From Niabella insulamsoli (GTDB taxonomy: Bacteria; Bacteroidota; Bacteroidia; Chitinophagales; Chitinophagaceae): DNA of 64,000 bases. This document shows, in pieces, positions 28,049-37,335 of this stretch. The first letter of the stretch is position 1; the number at the start of each line of letters is the position of its first letter. The position numbers and the translations under genes were made by a program. The stretch spans positions 4,092,001-4,156,000 of the forward strand of contig NZ_CP190246.1 of assembly GCF_039652435.2 (NCBI RefSeq), read 5' to 3'. Below the pieces are notes generated by a model. That model saw only the letters and a list, made by a program, of their open reading frames with translations, did not search any database and was not told the origin of the DNA.

Positions 28049-28925
28049 CTGGTCAACCTTTTGGACGCGCGCTTTCACGGCGCTGATCTTTGTGGCTATC
28101 ATGATGTTTGGCTTGCTTCACAGCAGCTGGAGCCTTTTCGTGTTGCTATCTGTGATTTATTTTGGCTGCTGGCGCGAGTATGCGCAACTTACTGAAAAGA
28201 TAACGGCTGCTTCTCTGCATCGTTATGGCTGGTTGGGGGCAGCTTTGATCGGTTACCATTTTTTTCTGTTGCTCTCCGGCGACTTGCAGCTTGCGGGCTA
28301 TGGCGTTCAGGAAAACTTTAGCCTTCCTTTTTTAATTGCGGGGCTGGTTTTGTTTATTTGGGGTTTGTTTAAAACCCCGGTGGTTTCAAAACCTTTGCTG
28401 TTCAGGCTTTTGGCCGGATGGCTTTATATAGCGGTTCCGCTGGGCTTACTCGATAGTTTGCTGATTCCCACTTATGATGTTCATGTTCACGACACCATGT
28501 TCGTGATCGGGGGCCAATCCGTAGTGCTTTTTATTTTTGGCAGCATCTGGATCAACGACACGATGGCTTATCTGTGCGGATCCCTTTACGGAAAAACACC
28601 GCTAACGAAAATATCTCCTAAAAAAACCTGGGAAGGTACTCTTAGTGGTATTATTCTCAGCGCAGCGCTCACCTGGCTGCTTTATACTGTCATTTTTCTT
28701 AAATCGGTAGAAGGTAAATTGGCGGTCGTCGGCGTCATCATCAGCTTCATAACTGCTGTGGCCGGCACTTTCGGCGATTTGTTCGAATCCAAACTAAAAC
28801 GAATGGCTGGTGTAAAAGACAGCGGCCGCATCATGCCGGGCCATGGCGGATTTCTCGACCGGTTTGATTCCATTTTGTTTGCCGCGCCTGCTATCTGGCT
28901 TTTTGTGCGGATTTTTTATGGCTAA
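28038..28925 (+). CDS. cdsA: Phosphatidate cytidylyltransferase
   Basis: Makes CDP-diacylglycerol from phosphatidate and CTP in the inner membrane, the branch point of phospholipid synthesis. 295 residues with about eight hydrophobic helices. The C-terminal family signature is present: SPKKTWEGTLSG, then GDLFESKLKR and KDSGRIMPGHGGFLDRFDS (the Asp/His residues of the di-metal site). The ATG at 28038 overlaps the upstream protease gene; 39 bases separate it from dprA, so the three may form one operon. Confidence 0.95.
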   Translation: MAFNWSTFWTRAFTALIFVAIMMFGLLHSSWSLFVLLSVIYFGCWREYAQLTEKITAASLHRYGWLGAALIGYHFFLLLSGDLQLAGYGVQENFSLPFLIAGLVLFIWGLFKTPVVSKPLLFRLLAGWLYIAVPLGLLDSLLIPTYDVHVHDTMFVIGGQSVVLFIFGSIWINDTMAYLCGSLYGKTPLTKISPKKTWEGTLSGIILSAALTWLLYTVIFLKSVEGKLAVVGVIISFITAVAGTFGDLFESKLKRMAGVKDSGRIMPGHGGFLDRFDSILFAAPAIWLFVRIFYG

Positions 28926-28964
28926 TTATCTCAGGGGTTCGTAAATTAGTGCCGCTAACGCGCT

Positions 28965-30062
28965 ATGAGATCAACCCTATTATATCAAATTGCTTTAACG
29001 CTTATCCCGGGAATCGGATGTGTTCAGGCCCGTCATCTTTTAGAACATTTTGAGCCTGAAGAAATCTTTAAAACTTCATCAAAACACCTCGAAAAAGTAG
29101 AAGGCATTGGCTCGATCAGAGCGTCGGGCATCAGGACTTTTGCAGATTTCGAAGCGGCTGAGCAGGAAATTGACTTTTTAGAAAAATACAACATCAAGCC
29201 GCTTTTTATTGCAGATGACGACTATCCGAAGCGGTTACTCCATTGCTACGATGCTCCGCTGATGCTGTATTATCGCGGCAGCGCCTGCTTAAATCATTCC
29301 CGGATTATATCCATAGTTGGCAGCCGCGCCCATACCGATTACGGGCGGGCGATAACAGAGCTTTTTGTAGAACAGATAGCGCAGGAAGATGTTTTAATTG
29401 TCAGCGGACTGGCCTACGGAATTGATGCAGTGGCGCATGCGGCCTGTTTAAAAAATCAGGTGCAGACGGTCGGCGTATTAGCCCATGGATTGGACAAGAT
29501 TTATCCGCCGCATCACACAAAAATGGCCAAAGAAATGATACGGCAGGGCGGATTGCTCACAGAATTCAGGCGGGCCACCACTCCCGACCGGCATCATTTT
29601 CCGAGCAGGAACCGCATCGTTGCCGGCATGAGCGACGCTACGATCGTGATTGAAACCGATATTAAAGGAGGAAGCATGATTACGGCGGAGTTAGCAAATG
29701 GCTACAACCGCGATGTGTTCGCCGTGCCCGGGAAAACGACCGATAAGAAAAGCGCCGGATGCAATTATCTGATAAAAAACAATAAAGCGATTTTACTTAC
29801 CGATGCCGACCAGCTTTTAGAAACCCTTGGTTGGAAAAGCCAGCTCAAAAAGAAGCGGCCGTTGACGAAAGAACTTTTTCTGCATCTTTCCCCCGAAGAA
29901 AAAATAATTGTTGCCCTTCTTCAGGAAAACAATTCCCTGACCATCGATGAAATTAACCTCAAAAGCGGCTTAAGCAGCAGTGCCGTTGCTGCCGGCATTA
30001 TTAATTTGGAAATGCAGCACGTGTTGCGCGGCCTGCCCGGAAAAGTGTACCAGATCGCATAA
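28965..30062 (+). CDS. dprA: DNA-processing protein DprA
   Basis: Loads RecA onto incoming single-stranded DNA in natural transformation. 365 residues: an N-terminal helix-hairpin-helix region (LIPGIGCVQARHLLEHF), the Rossmann-like DprA core (ISIVGSRAHTDYGR, VSGLAYGIDAVAH, FPSRNRIVAGMSD, VPGKTTDKKSAGCNYLI) and a C-terminal winged helix (TIDEINLKSGLSSSAV) of the DprA_WH type. Complete and normal in length. Ends at a terminator. Confidence 0.95.
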   Translation: MRSTLLYQIALTLIPGIGCVQARHLLEHFEPEEIFKTSSKHLEKVEGIGSIRASGIRTFADFEAAEQEIDFLEKYNIKPLFIADDDYPKRLLHCYDAPLMLYYRGSACLNHSRIISIVGSRAHTDYGRAITELFVEQIAQEDVLIVSGLAYGIDAVAHAACLKNQVQTVGVLAHGLDKIYPPHHTKMAKEMIRQGGLLTEFRRATTPDRHHFPSRNRIVAGMSDATIVIETDIKGGSMITAELANGYNRDVFAVPGKTTDKKSAGCNYLIKNNKAILLTDADQLLETLGWKSQLKKKRPLTKELFLHLSPEEKIIVALLQENNSLTIDEINLKSGLSSSAVAAGIINLEMQHVLRGLPGKVYQIA

Positions 30063-30064
30063 AA

Positions 30065-30089
30065 AAAGCTGTTCGTGATGAACAGCCTT
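30065..30089. terminator. Terminator downstream of dprA
   Basis: GCTGTTC at 30068-30074 pairs with GAACAGC at 30080-30086, extended by A/T pairs on both sides (loop of five bases). It can serve dprA and the convergent YtxH gene. Confidence 0.75.
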
Positions 30090-30121
30090 TAATGATATAG
30101 GTTTAATAGTTAAGTTTCTGC

Positions 30122-30349
30122 TTAAATAGCTTCTGTGCGGATATTTTCAGCTTTCATATTGGCGTAATCTTCGATTTCGTCTGCTGAATGCTCAAATTTT
30201 CCGGCGATGTTATCGATAAAATCAGCGAACTGATTTTTAAGGTCATTTCCTTTGTCGGTGATTTTTCTGCGGGTGTGTGTACCCTTTTCAGGCGCATATA
30301 AAACACCTACTAACAATCCTAACGCAAATCCTGTAAGTAGTTTATTCAT
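30122..30349 (-). CDS. YtxH-domain small membrane protein
   Basis: A 75-residue protein with a single N-terminal glycine-rich transmembrane segment (LLTGFALGLLVGVLYAP) followed by the EKGTHTRRKI motif and a charged helix, the YtxH pattern. Members are often linked to general stress, but no function is proven. Own small transcription unit. Confidence 0.82.
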   Translation of the reverse strand: MNKLLTGFALGLLVGVLYAPEKGTHTRRKITDKGNDLKNQFADFIDNIAGKFEHSADEIEDYANMKAENIRTEAI

Positions 30350-30445
30350 AAATAATTATTTATTCAATTTAATAATGATCAAATATAAATACACAAATTT
30401 GCTGCCAAAATAATTTAAATAATAAAATTTCCTTAAAAAAGCAGC

Positions 30446-31186
30446 CTAATCCCGGTAGGCACGCCCGGTTAGTTCGAGAAACAGCCCTTCGAGGCCTTCT
30501 TTTTGATGCTGATGAAGCAGGTTGGACAGGGAATCTTTGGCGATAATCGAGCCCTGATCAAACAGCGCAACGCTATTGCAAAGGTCTTCGGCCTCGGCCA
30601 GCTGGTGCGACGTGTATACCAGCGTCGTTCCTTCTTCGTTGATTTGTTTTAAAAAAGAGATGATAGCGTTGCGCGATTGCACGTCGACCCCCACTGTCGG
30701 CTCGTCCAAAAAAAGGACTTGGGGTCGATGCATAACGCCAATGGCCAGGTTTACCCTTCTTTTCATCCCGCCTGAAAAGGTTTTTACAGGCTTGTCCGCC
30801 ACCTGGGCAAGCCCCATGGTTTGCAGTAGCTCGGCGGTTCTTATTTTAGTGGAACGTTGATCTAAACCATACCAGGCGCCAAAGAAATCCATATTTTCTT
30901 CCGGGCTTAAATCTTCATAAAAAGAAAAATCCTGCGGCACCAGCCCTATAAGCTTGTTTACTGCATTTTGGTTCATCTCCACTTCCGTTCCCAAAATTTT
31001 AATGCTGCCTTTTTTATAAGGCAGCAGGCCCGCCAAAAGACTCATCAGGGTGGTTTTCCCGGCGCCGTTGGGCCCGAAAATTCCAAACCTTTCGCCAGCC
31101 TCTATCGATAGGTCGAGGTTGTCGATTAATGAAGCCTGATGCTTGTATTTAAAGGATAATTGTTCTACGTTGATTGCCTGCATCAC
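30446..31186 (-). CDS. ABC transporter ATP-binding protein
   Basis: A 246-residue ABC ATPase: Walker A GPNGAGKT, Q-loop VPQDFSFYEDL, signature FSGGMKRR, Walker B VLFLDEPTVGVD and the switch His in TSHQLAEAED. No permease gene is adjacent. The short, mostly drug/lipid-exporter-like sequence resembles ABC ATPases found within Bacteroidota flexirubin loci; with the BtrH and dar genes 1.6 kb away it may belong to that cluster, but this is inference. Starts at 31186 or 31183 (two Met codons). Confidence 0.88.
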   Translation of the reverse strand: MMQAINVEQLSFKYKHQASLIDNLDLSIEAGERFGIFGPNGAGKTTLMSLLAGLLPYKKGSIKILGTEVEMNQNAVNKLIGLVPQDFSFYEDLSPEENMDFFGAWYGLDQRSTKIRTAELLQTMGLAQVADKPVKTFSGGMKRRVNLAIGVMHRPQVLFLDEPTVGVDVQSRNAIISFLKQINEEGTTLVYTSHQLAEAEDLCNSVALFDQGSIIAKDSLSNLLHQHQKEGLEGLFLELTGRAYRD

Positions 31187-31320
31187 CTGCGAAATTATTG
31201 GATTTATTCCGGTTATAACTATTTATCGACGGAACTTCGTCTGCCCGCGTATTGAGGGCGAAGCGCGATTATTAATATTAAAAATAATAAATTGTGTTCC
31301 CATTCAGTCGCCAGATGCTT

Positions 31321-32769
31321 ATGATCAAAAAAATCTTCTTTCTATTTTGTCTACAACTACTTTACAGCGCCGGGTTTAGCCAATACAAAATCGAATCTAT
31401 CCCCGACCCTAAAAGCCGCGGCCAGCATTATTTTGTGAGCGACCCGGAAGGATTTCTCGCCCCATCGGTTGTGGATAGCCTGAATGTTATTTGCGCCGCT
31501 ATTGATACGCAGAGTTCAGCAGAGATAGCCATTGTGGTAGTCGATGACTTCGAAGGAAACAGTGATTTTGATTTTGCCTACAAATTATTTAACACCTGGG
31601 GCATTGGAAAAGCGGCCAATAATAACGGCCTGCTGCTATTTGTTGCCATAAACAGAAGAAAATATCAATTTATTACCGGATACGGGATGGAAGGAACCCT
31701 GCCCGATGTAACGCTCGGAACTATTGGAGAAAAATACCTGCTGCCCCCATTTAAAGCCGGCGACTATGGGCTTGGAATTATGAATGCCATGAGTGCCATA
31801 CGATCAATACTTCAAGACCCCGAAGCCATTAAAACCCTGAAAATTGAAAAAACCAATCACTCTTTTTGGGTTAGACACCGAAATGATTTATTGACAACGG
31901 CGGTTTGGCTGATCATTTTTATCACCGCTTACGCCTGGATAGCTCAGGTGATTAAAAAGATGAAACTTAAAAAGAAAAGCCGCCCGGCGCCACTTATTAC
32001 TGCGGTGGGTTGTGTGTTTTTTATAGCTTTTGCCAGCATTTTTGTCATTGCTTTTTTGGGCATCAGGGGTAGCCAGGTTTACAGCATGGCGACGCTTCCA
32101 TGGATTGTAGCTTTTATTGGTAGCATCCTACTATTTGGAAAGTACACACAAGGGCGGGCCGCTGTTATGCACCGTTATAAGGATGAAGAAAATATTGTCA
32201 ACAAACTGTCCGAATATAACCGCCAGGCGATGTTGCCCATGTTGCTCACTCCACTGACTTTTCTTTTCCTCATTGGCTACAACAAACGTAAGCAAGCATT
32301 ACAAAAAAGGTTGGTTCCGCCGGATGATTCGGGCAAATGGAAGCGGCTGAACAGGGACCAGCTGCGGCGCATTTCAGACTATCTCGACGCCGGTCAGCTG
32401 AAAGAAGAAAAGATAAAATCGGTCAGTTATGAAATCTGGCAACACGTTGATTCCGCAGCTATTCAACTGGTTGAATGGGCCGGACGCAAAGCCAAAAAAT
32501 ATGAAGACTGCCCCAAATGCAAATATCAAACGCTCAACCAGGTGTATGTCAAAACCCTGAAAGCGGCAACTTATAGTTCGTCAGGAACGGGCGAAAAAAT
32601 CCAGGACTGCAACAACTGCGACTACCAACAATCATTGGGTACGGTTATATTACCCAAAAAAGTAAAAAGCTCTTCCTCTGGAGGGTCTGGTTCTTCCAGC
32701 CGTTCTTCTGGCGGCGGCAGCTGGGGCGGCGGTAGCAGCGGAGGTGGTGGCGCTGGCGGCAGCTGGTAA
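31321..32769 (+). CDS. TPM-domain membrane protein with glycine/serine-rich tail
   Basis: A 482-residue protein: signal peptide (FFLFCLQLLYSAGFSQ), a TPM domain (about 30-165, with VVDDFEGNSDFDFAYKLFNTWGIG and VAINRRKYQFITGYGMEG), three transmembrane helices (about 200-335), a soluble part with two C-x-x-C pairs (CPKCKYQ and CNNCDYQ), and a tail built from GGGSWGG-like units. TPM proteins of the YgcG type are involved in phospholipid or photosystem repair in other lineages; the role here is unknown. I used ATG 31321 as it starts the signal peptide; ATG 31315 and GTG 31294 are possible. Confidence 0.8.
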   Translation: MIKKIFFLFCLQLLYSAGFSQYKIESIPDPKSRGQHYFVSDPEGFLAPSVVDSLNVICAAIDTQSSAEIAIVVVDDFEGNSDFDFAYKLFNTWGIGKAANNNGLLLFVAINRRKYQFITGYGMEGTLPDVTLGTIGEKYLLPPFKAGDYGLGIMNAMSAIRSILQDPEAIKTLKIEKTNHSFWVRHRNDLLTTAVWLIIFITAYAWIAQVIKKMKLKKKSRPAPLITAVGCVFFIAFASIFVIAFLGIRGSQVYSMATLPWIVAFIGSILLFGKYTQGRAAVMHRYKDEENIVNKLSEYNRQAMLPMLLTPLTFLFLIGYNKRKQALQKRLVPPDDSGKWKRLNRDQLRRISDYLDAGQLKEEKIKSVSYEIWQHVDSAAIQLVEWAGRKAKKYEDCPKCKYQTLNQVYVKTLKAATYSSSGTGEKIQDCNNCDYQQSLGTVILPKKVKSSSSGGSGSSSRSSGGGSWGGGSSGGGGAGGSW

Positions 32770-32801
32770 TTCGCCGCCTATGATGCAGCCCGTTCGGCTA
32801 T

Positions 32802-33848
32802 TTATTTCACCGATTTTATGGCATTTCGAAGCTTTTGAAAAGCTTGCTTTTCCAGTTCTGAAATTTCTATCAGCCGATCGCCCATATTGTCATAGTCAGC
32901 CTGAGTGCCCAGCCTTCCTTTATAAATGCCGCTCGCTTGTATCGCCGCATCGCGCCATTTGTCACCGGTTGCGGTTATTTGTTTGGAAACGTCCAACAGC
33001 TCGTCGACCGGCAAGTAGGCGTGGGCCTGCTGGAGAAAAGCGCCATAGATAAATCGGAACCCACCGCCGCCTGTTCCGATTTCCTCCTGCATGCGCACCA
33101 ACTGCGCCAGGTAGCCGCGGGCTTTATCATCGCCGAGTTTATTTTTCCATTTTTTGATTTGCCGGCCTGTATAAGCGATCCCTTTCGCCCCGGCAAACGA
33201 ACCCGGTATCATGAGCATATCGCGGCAGTTTCTTTTAATTCCCGTAATTATTCCGTTACGTATTTGCTCATCGGTGGCCTCAGTGAGGTTGTCGCCCGGG
33301 TAATACATCTGTCCGCGAGGGGCAAAGGCTCCCTTTGCAAAACGCACACGCTGCAACTCATAGCTGTTCATGCTTACCAGCGTTTCCATAATGGGATCAC
33401 TGATAATATAATCGTCGCCCTGCTTGTCTACTACAATTAAATTATGGGCATTGAAATGGAAACGATATTCTTTGGGGAAATAAGTCAGATAAAAAACGCC
33501 GACCTGGCAAGCTGTTGGTTTGGCGGCCTGCAAACGCAAGTCGAGATCCTGCATAGCTTTTTGGGGAGATGCATATTTCTTTCTTGTCACCGGTATGCCC
33601 AGCGCCTTGCAGGTTCTTTTAAAAATTAATCCGGGCATAGTGCGGAATGAAATAGCCGGCCCCCCGTTCACTTTCATAAAAGGAAGCTGTATGTAAAACA
33701 ATCCCGAGCCCATGCCAAAAGCCATTGGTTCGGTAAGTTTATGCACGCCGTAATGCTTTAACAGGGCGGTAGTTACGCCATTTTCGCAATGCGCTGCCTG
33801 AAGATGATGAAACCCGTTGGCAACAGTTGACTGATTATTGTTATCCAA
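32802..33848 (-). CDS. BtrH-N / DUF4872 protein, putative acyl transfer enzyme
   Basis: A 348-residue protein of the BtrH N-terminal domain family, with H20-C21-E-N-G in the HHLQAAHCENGVTT segment that opens the family, followed by GLFYIQLP and later YYPGDNL and the DUF4872 half. The namesake BtrH moves an acyl chain from a carrier protein to an aminoglycoside in butirosin synthesis. In Bacteroidota, such genes recur in flexirubin-type clusters with darA and darB, as here; a role in acyl transfer onto the resorcinol or an associated lipid is inferred. It shares a transcript with the small gene upstream (31 bases). Confidence 0.8.
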   Translation of the reverse strand: MDNNNQSTVANGFHHLQAAHCENGVTTALLKHYGVHKLTEPMAFGMGSGLFYIQLPFMKVNGGPAISFRTMPGLIFKRTCKALGIPVTRKKYASPQKAMQDLDLRLQAAKPTACQVGVFYLTYFPKEYRFHFNAHNLIVVDKQGDDYIISDPIMETLVSMNSYELQRVRFAKGAFAPRGQMYYPGDNLTEATDEQIRNGIITGIKRNCRDMLMIPGSFAGAKGIAYTGRQIKKWKNKLGDDKARGYLAQLVRMQEEIGTGGGGFRFIYGAFLQQAHAYLPVDELLDVSKQITATGDKWRDAAIQASGIYKGRLGTQADYDNMGDRLIEISELEKQAFQKLRNAIKSVK

Positions 33849-33879
33849 AATGTGAATGCTAATTTAGGGTGAAGGGATT

Positions 33880-34299
33880 TTAGGACTTTTCGCTGGTAGG
33901 CGGCGTAAACGGATTTTTTAATTCTTCTACACTTATTTCAAAAAGTTCCGCGTATTTTTTTAGTTTTTGATCGGAAAGGGCGTTGAAAACCGAGGGTTTC
34001 ATATGCCTTTTGATTGTCCATTTCCAAAAGCCGGTATAGGCCGACAAAATAGAAAGATCCATAATTCGCTTTTCCATAAAATACAGCACCGGGCTGGCTT
34101 CGCTGTTTAACACTTTCTGTTTGGCTGCTTCAATTTTCCTTTCCACGTCGTTCCAGGCCACATTGAGCGCTTCGGTTTTTACATCCCATCCGCTGCTTTG
34201 CGCCGTTTCATATTTGCCGTCGTCGCCCACGACATAAGTCACTTCCTTTGCAATACGGCCTAAGGCTCCATCATCTTGCGGAATTTCTTCTTTTTTCAT
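33880..34299 (-). CDS. Small hypothetical protein of the dar locus
   Basis: A 139-residue soluble, helix-rich protein with no signal peptide and no motif that I recognise. Notable parts are an acidic N-terminus (EEIPQDDGALGRIAKEV), a central helix that opens with a VAWNDVERKIEAAKQKV coiled-coil-like run, and a C-terminal region with a helix-turn-helix-like 'LSDQKLKKYAELFEISVEEL'. It is between darB and the BtrH-like gene, separated from darB by a terminator. Function unknown; a cluster-specific accessory role is inferred. Confidence 0.75.
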   Translation of the reverse strand: MKKEEIPQDDGALGRIAKEVTYVVGDDGKYETAQSSGWDVKTEALNVAWNDVERKIEAAKQKVLNSEASPVLYFMEKRIMDLSILSAYTGFWKWTIKRHMKPSVFNALSDQKLKKYAELFEISVEELKNPFTPPTSEKS

Positions 34300-34430
34300 T
34301 GATAACTATTTCGATTATTGCTGAGGCAGCCTTGCCGCTATCAGGCAGCGAAGGGCTTATGCACCCTTTACGTTATTAATAAAAGCAATCTAATAAAAAA
34401 ATGGCGAAGATGCTCAGCATTGCTATTCAC

Positions 34431-34461
34431 AAAAAAAGGTGAAGTACACGCCTCCACCTTT
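34431..34461 (-). terminator. Terminator after darB
   Basis: On the minus strand, AAAGGTG (34461-34455) and CACCTTT (34441-34435) form a 7-base stem with a 13-base loop, followed by a run of T. It lies 19 bases after the darB stop and should separate darA-darB from the BtrH unit. Confidence 0.7.
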
Positions 34462-34479
34462 AAATCTTTTCTGCCTTAC

Positions 34480-35628
34480 TTACACCGCCGTCAACAGCGC
34501 GTACATGTAACTAAATCTTGAGCTTTCGGGCACCAGCAAAAATATCTTATCGCCTTTCTTAAGCTTACCGCTGTTCAACAATTCATCAACCATGAAATAA
34601 ACCGAAGCCGCGCCCACGTTTCCTACATAGCTCAGGTTTACAAACCATTTTTCGTAGGGAATATGGTGGCCCAGTTTAAGATGCTCCTCGTAAATTTTAT
34701 CCTTAAAGAAGTTGCTGCTCATGTGCGGGCAATACCAGGTAATATCGTCCGGGTTCAACCCTCTTCTTTCAAAAAGCTCGGGCAGCGGCCGCCCGCCGAG
34801 CGGCACAATATTCGGGCTGAGCAGTTTAACATCCTGTTTAATGCTCATGATAGATTTTTCATTCAACTCCTCATGAGAAAATTCCAGGTAGCTTTTCAAC
34901 GAGCCGTCTTCCTGCTTTTCAGCGCCGCAATACATGCAGCTTTCCATATCGTCGGCGTAAGAAATACCTTCGATCCACTCCACTTTGAGGCTCAATCCCT
35001 CTTCATTAGGTTTGTTGCTGAGCAAGAAAGCAGAGGCGCCATCCGAAAGCATCCAACGTAAAAATTCTTTGTCAAAACTGATATATGGATTTTCTTCTAA
35101 GGCTTCGAGCTTATGCACTTCGTCTTCAAACTGATTGGCCACAAGCGACGCAGAAAAACGCTCTGACCCTGAAGCAACGGCCACGTCGGCGTCGCCGGTT
35201 TTAACGGCCATGTATGCGTATTTCAACGCGTGCATTCCTGCGCAGCAAACGCCGCTGGGCGACACCACTTCAAGCTTGCCGAGTTCGGGCAGCCAGCCGT
35301 GCACCATCACTGCATGAGAGGGCATGATCTGGTCTGGCGAAGATGTGCCACAAGAAAGCACATCGACGGCTTTCAGATCTTCAGCATTATTTTTAAATAA
35401 CTCCCGGATCGCTTCTGCGGTTAGCTGCGCATTCGTATGAGTAGGTTTGCCCCCTTTTTCGAGGGCATAATACCGGTTGGTGATACCGTTATTCCTCAAC
35501 ACGATCCTGCGCGACTTCGAAGGCTTGCCGTTGATATAGCCCAGATAGTCTTCCATCTCTTCATTATTCACCGGTTGGTTGGGAAAATAATGTGATGTTC
35601 GATTGATATAAACTTCGTTTAACGACAT
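34480..35628 (-). CDS. darB: DarB-type ketoacyl synthase III for dialkylresorcinol
   Basis: A KAS III-fold condensing enzyme, 382 residues, that condenses two acyl precursors before aromatisation by DarA. The triad is Cys129 (GVCCAGMHAL), His301 (WYCPHMSSNFF) and Asn336 (YVGNVGAAS). The two adjacent cysteines (128-129) and the inserts around 210-270 distinguish it from housekeeping FabH. darA lies 118 bases upstream on the same strand, which is the defining partner. A terminator follows. Product could be a dialkylresorcinol or the resorcinol half of a flexirubin. Confidence 0.88.
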   Translation of the reverse strand: MSLNEVYINRTSHYFPNQPVNNEEMEDYLGYINGKPSKSRRIVLRNNGITNRYYALEKGGKPTHTNAQLTAEAIRELFKNNAEDLKAVDVLSCGTSSPDQIMPSHAVMVHGWLPELGKLEVVSPSGVCCAGMHALKYAYMAVKTGDADVAVASGSERFSASLVANQFEDEVHKLEALEENPYISFDKEFLRWMLSDGASAFLLSNKPNEEGLSLKVEWIEGISYADDMESCMYCGAEKQEDGSLKSYLEFSHEELNEKSIMSIKQDVKLLSPNIVPLGGRPLPELFERRGLNPDDITWYCPHMSSNFFKDKIYEEHLKLGHHIPYEKWFVNLSYVGNVGAASVYFMVDELLNSGKLKKGDKIFLLVPESSRFSYMYALLTAV

Positions 35629-35746
35629 ATTTTAATAAATCATAGTTTTCCGGGGTTTCGGGCAACGGGCTTACTTCGGCCTGGAAACCTTTCTTCACCC
35701 CATGAGTTTGTTTTTACCGAGCTTCCAAATTAACACGAAAATAGTG

Positions 35747-36664
35747 TTAAATCTTTTCTCTATACGTTACTCCTTTGTAGTACTGCATTTGCCGTTTGAT
35801 TTTTTTCTGATTAAACGGGCGGATAAACACAAAATCTACCGCAAGGATAACGGGCGACGCCACCAATAGCGCGACGGCAAGATAATACTTATATGCAACA
35901 AGTATGCTTTTCCTTTTGTGGGGAAATTTCCGGATGATATCCACCCATTTTTGAAAAATTTTCCCGGCTTTTCTTTCGATAAACATCAGCGAATATTTCA
36001 CCGGCACGGCTTTATTGTCCGCCAGATCATCCTGCATACCATTCCAATCGTTCTCCCTCAAATAATCTTTCACAATCGTTCCAAAACGCGCTACACCTGC
36101 AATATCTTTTTCTGACACGCCGGGCCTGGGGAAAATGCCCCATTTCCGGTCTTTCCTCCCGGTGCCCAGCCAGTGAAAAATAGTAAAATAGCTAAGATGA
36201 TTGGGATGCCTGTCTACCAGGGCGATATTGCCTACCAACTGAGCGCCTGCCTGGTTTAGCAGCTTTTTGTTTTTCTCCTGCGCGTTGATCCACATGTTCC
36301 TGCAACCGCTGATCGTGATCACCGGCTTGCTTTTAATAAGCTTTTTAAAGCGCTCGTCCTGCAGAATGGAATTGAAAGGAATGCTGGGCGATAAATTCCA
36401 GGGCTGCCATCCTAAAATAACCAGATCGTATTGCCCGGATTGTGTTTGCCAGGGCTCGAGCGCCGTCGGAATCACTTCAACCGATTCCGGAACTGTGTCA
36501 AAAAAGACAGGAATGGACCACGGAAAAGGAAACCGGTGGGTGGTTTGAATTTGCAAAAACTCCACTTCGTTACCATCGGCAATAATGGGCCTTACAAAGT
36601 TTTTGACAATAGCTTCCGTTTGGCCGGATTGCGAGAAATATACTGCTAGAATTTTTTTTCCCAT
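35747..36664 (-). CDS. darA: DarA-type dialkylresorcinol condensing enzyme
   Basis: A 305-residue protein with an N-terminal flavodoxin-like fold (FSQSGQTEAIV, FMN phosphate loop at 11-16; LVILGWQPWNLSP; ISGCRNMW) and a C-terminal hydrophobic anchor (about 255-275). It matches DarA, the partner that aromatises the diketide adduct to a dialkylresorcinol. Length near 300 is typical. It directly follows a small exported protein gene (7-base gap) and precedes darB. Confidence 0.85.
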   Translation of the reverse strand: MGKKILAVYFSQSGQTEAIVKNFVRPIIADGNEVEFLQIQTTHRFPFPWSIPVFFDTVPESVEVIPTALEPWQTQSGQYDLVILGWQPWNLSPSIPFNSILQDERFKKLIKSKPVITISGCRNMWINAQEKNKKLLNQAGAQLVGNIALVDRHPNHLSYFTIFHWLGTGRKDRKWGIFPRPGVSEKDIAGVARFGTIVKDYLRENDWNGMQDDLADNKAVPVKYSLMFIERKAGKIFQKWVDIIRKFPHKRKSILVAYKYYLAVALLVASPVILAVDFVFIRPFNQKKIKRQMQYYKGVTYREKI

Positions 36665-36671
36665 ACTTGAA

Positions 36672-37154
36672 TTAATGCAGTCCTTTTAAGGCGTTAGATG
36701 TGTTGCTATAAGCCAGCAGCGCTTTTTGCACGGCTGACGACAGCGACTTATAGCTGGCTTTTAATATTTTGGCATCCTCGGCAATGTTTTTATAGTAGCC
36801 GACAATTTTGGGGGCGTGTTCCTGAATCATCAGCCTCAAAAACTTATATTCAACGTTAGCAGGTTCTTTGCTAATCGCGCCTTCGAGCAGCCGATGCCCT
36901 TGCTTGAACATGGACAATTTCTGTCCGGCCGTTTTCTGAGATTTTGATTTCCTCATCAACAAAGCGCCCTGCAAAGCTTCTTTATCCGTGCCCTTCGCTT
37001 CTTTTGTAATTTCCAGCTGCTTGCTGAGGGCGGTTGTGCTTCCAGAAGCCATCGCCTGATAAAATGCCGATCGATCTACCGCGGTTTGAGCCTCGAGAGC
37101 CGGCGTTAAGAATATCAGGGCTATTAAACTGGTTAAAATTGATTTTACCATCAT
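36672..37154 (-). CDS. Exported helical protein in the dar operon, unknown
   Basis: A 160-residue protein with a signal peptide (ends L-E-A-Q) and a body of amphipathic helices (GALLMRKSKSQKTAGQKL; KILKASYKSLSSAVQKALLAY). No domain recognised. It is first in the transcript that continues into darA after 7 bases, so a link to resorcinol production or its envelope transfer is plausible but unproven. Two consecutive Met codons allow a start at 37154 or 37151. Confidence 0.7.
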   Translation of the reverse strand: MMVKSILTSLIALIFLTPALEAQTAVDRSAFYQAMASGSTTALSKQLEITKEAKGTDKEALQGALLMRKSKSQKTAGQKLSMFKQGHRLLEGAISKEPANVEYKFLRLMIQEHAPKIVGYYKNIAEDAKILKASYKSLSSAVQKALLAYSNTSNALKGLH

Positions 37155-37164
37155 ACTAATTGAG

Positions 37165-37172
37165 CAAATTTA
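37165..37172 (-). promoter_or_regulatory. Candidate -7 element of the darA operon
   Basis: On the minus strand TAAATTTG, matching TAnnTTTG, 11 bases before the first ATG (37154). The leader would be very short. The -33 box is unclear. Confidence 0.3.
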
Positions 37173-37236
37173 ATTAATTAAAATATTCTCTACCCCCTGG
37201 ATGGTTCCTATTGAAAGCTCGAAACCCTTTCGGTAT

Positions 37237-37244
37237 TATATTTG
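37237..37244 (+). promoter_or_regulatory. Candidate -7 element of the barrel gene at 37336
   Basis: TATATTTG, with TTG at 37211-37213 (spacer 23, longer than ideal). It would start transcription near 37251 toward the barrel gene and possibly the downstream GT2 and exporter genes. Confidence 0.35.
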
Positions 37245-37335
37245 CTTTAACAAACGGGTAAGCATCAGCCCATAGTCGGCCCTCTGTTTCAAACCCTTAT
37301 ATCTAAACCATTCCAAAACTTCGAAAATTAGAGAG

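Noticed and set aside
34318..34360. GGCAG/CTGCC-like bases near 34.3 kb as a copy of the 11.4 kb palindrome
   Set aside because: The spacing and order differ; only the short GGCAG motif is shared.
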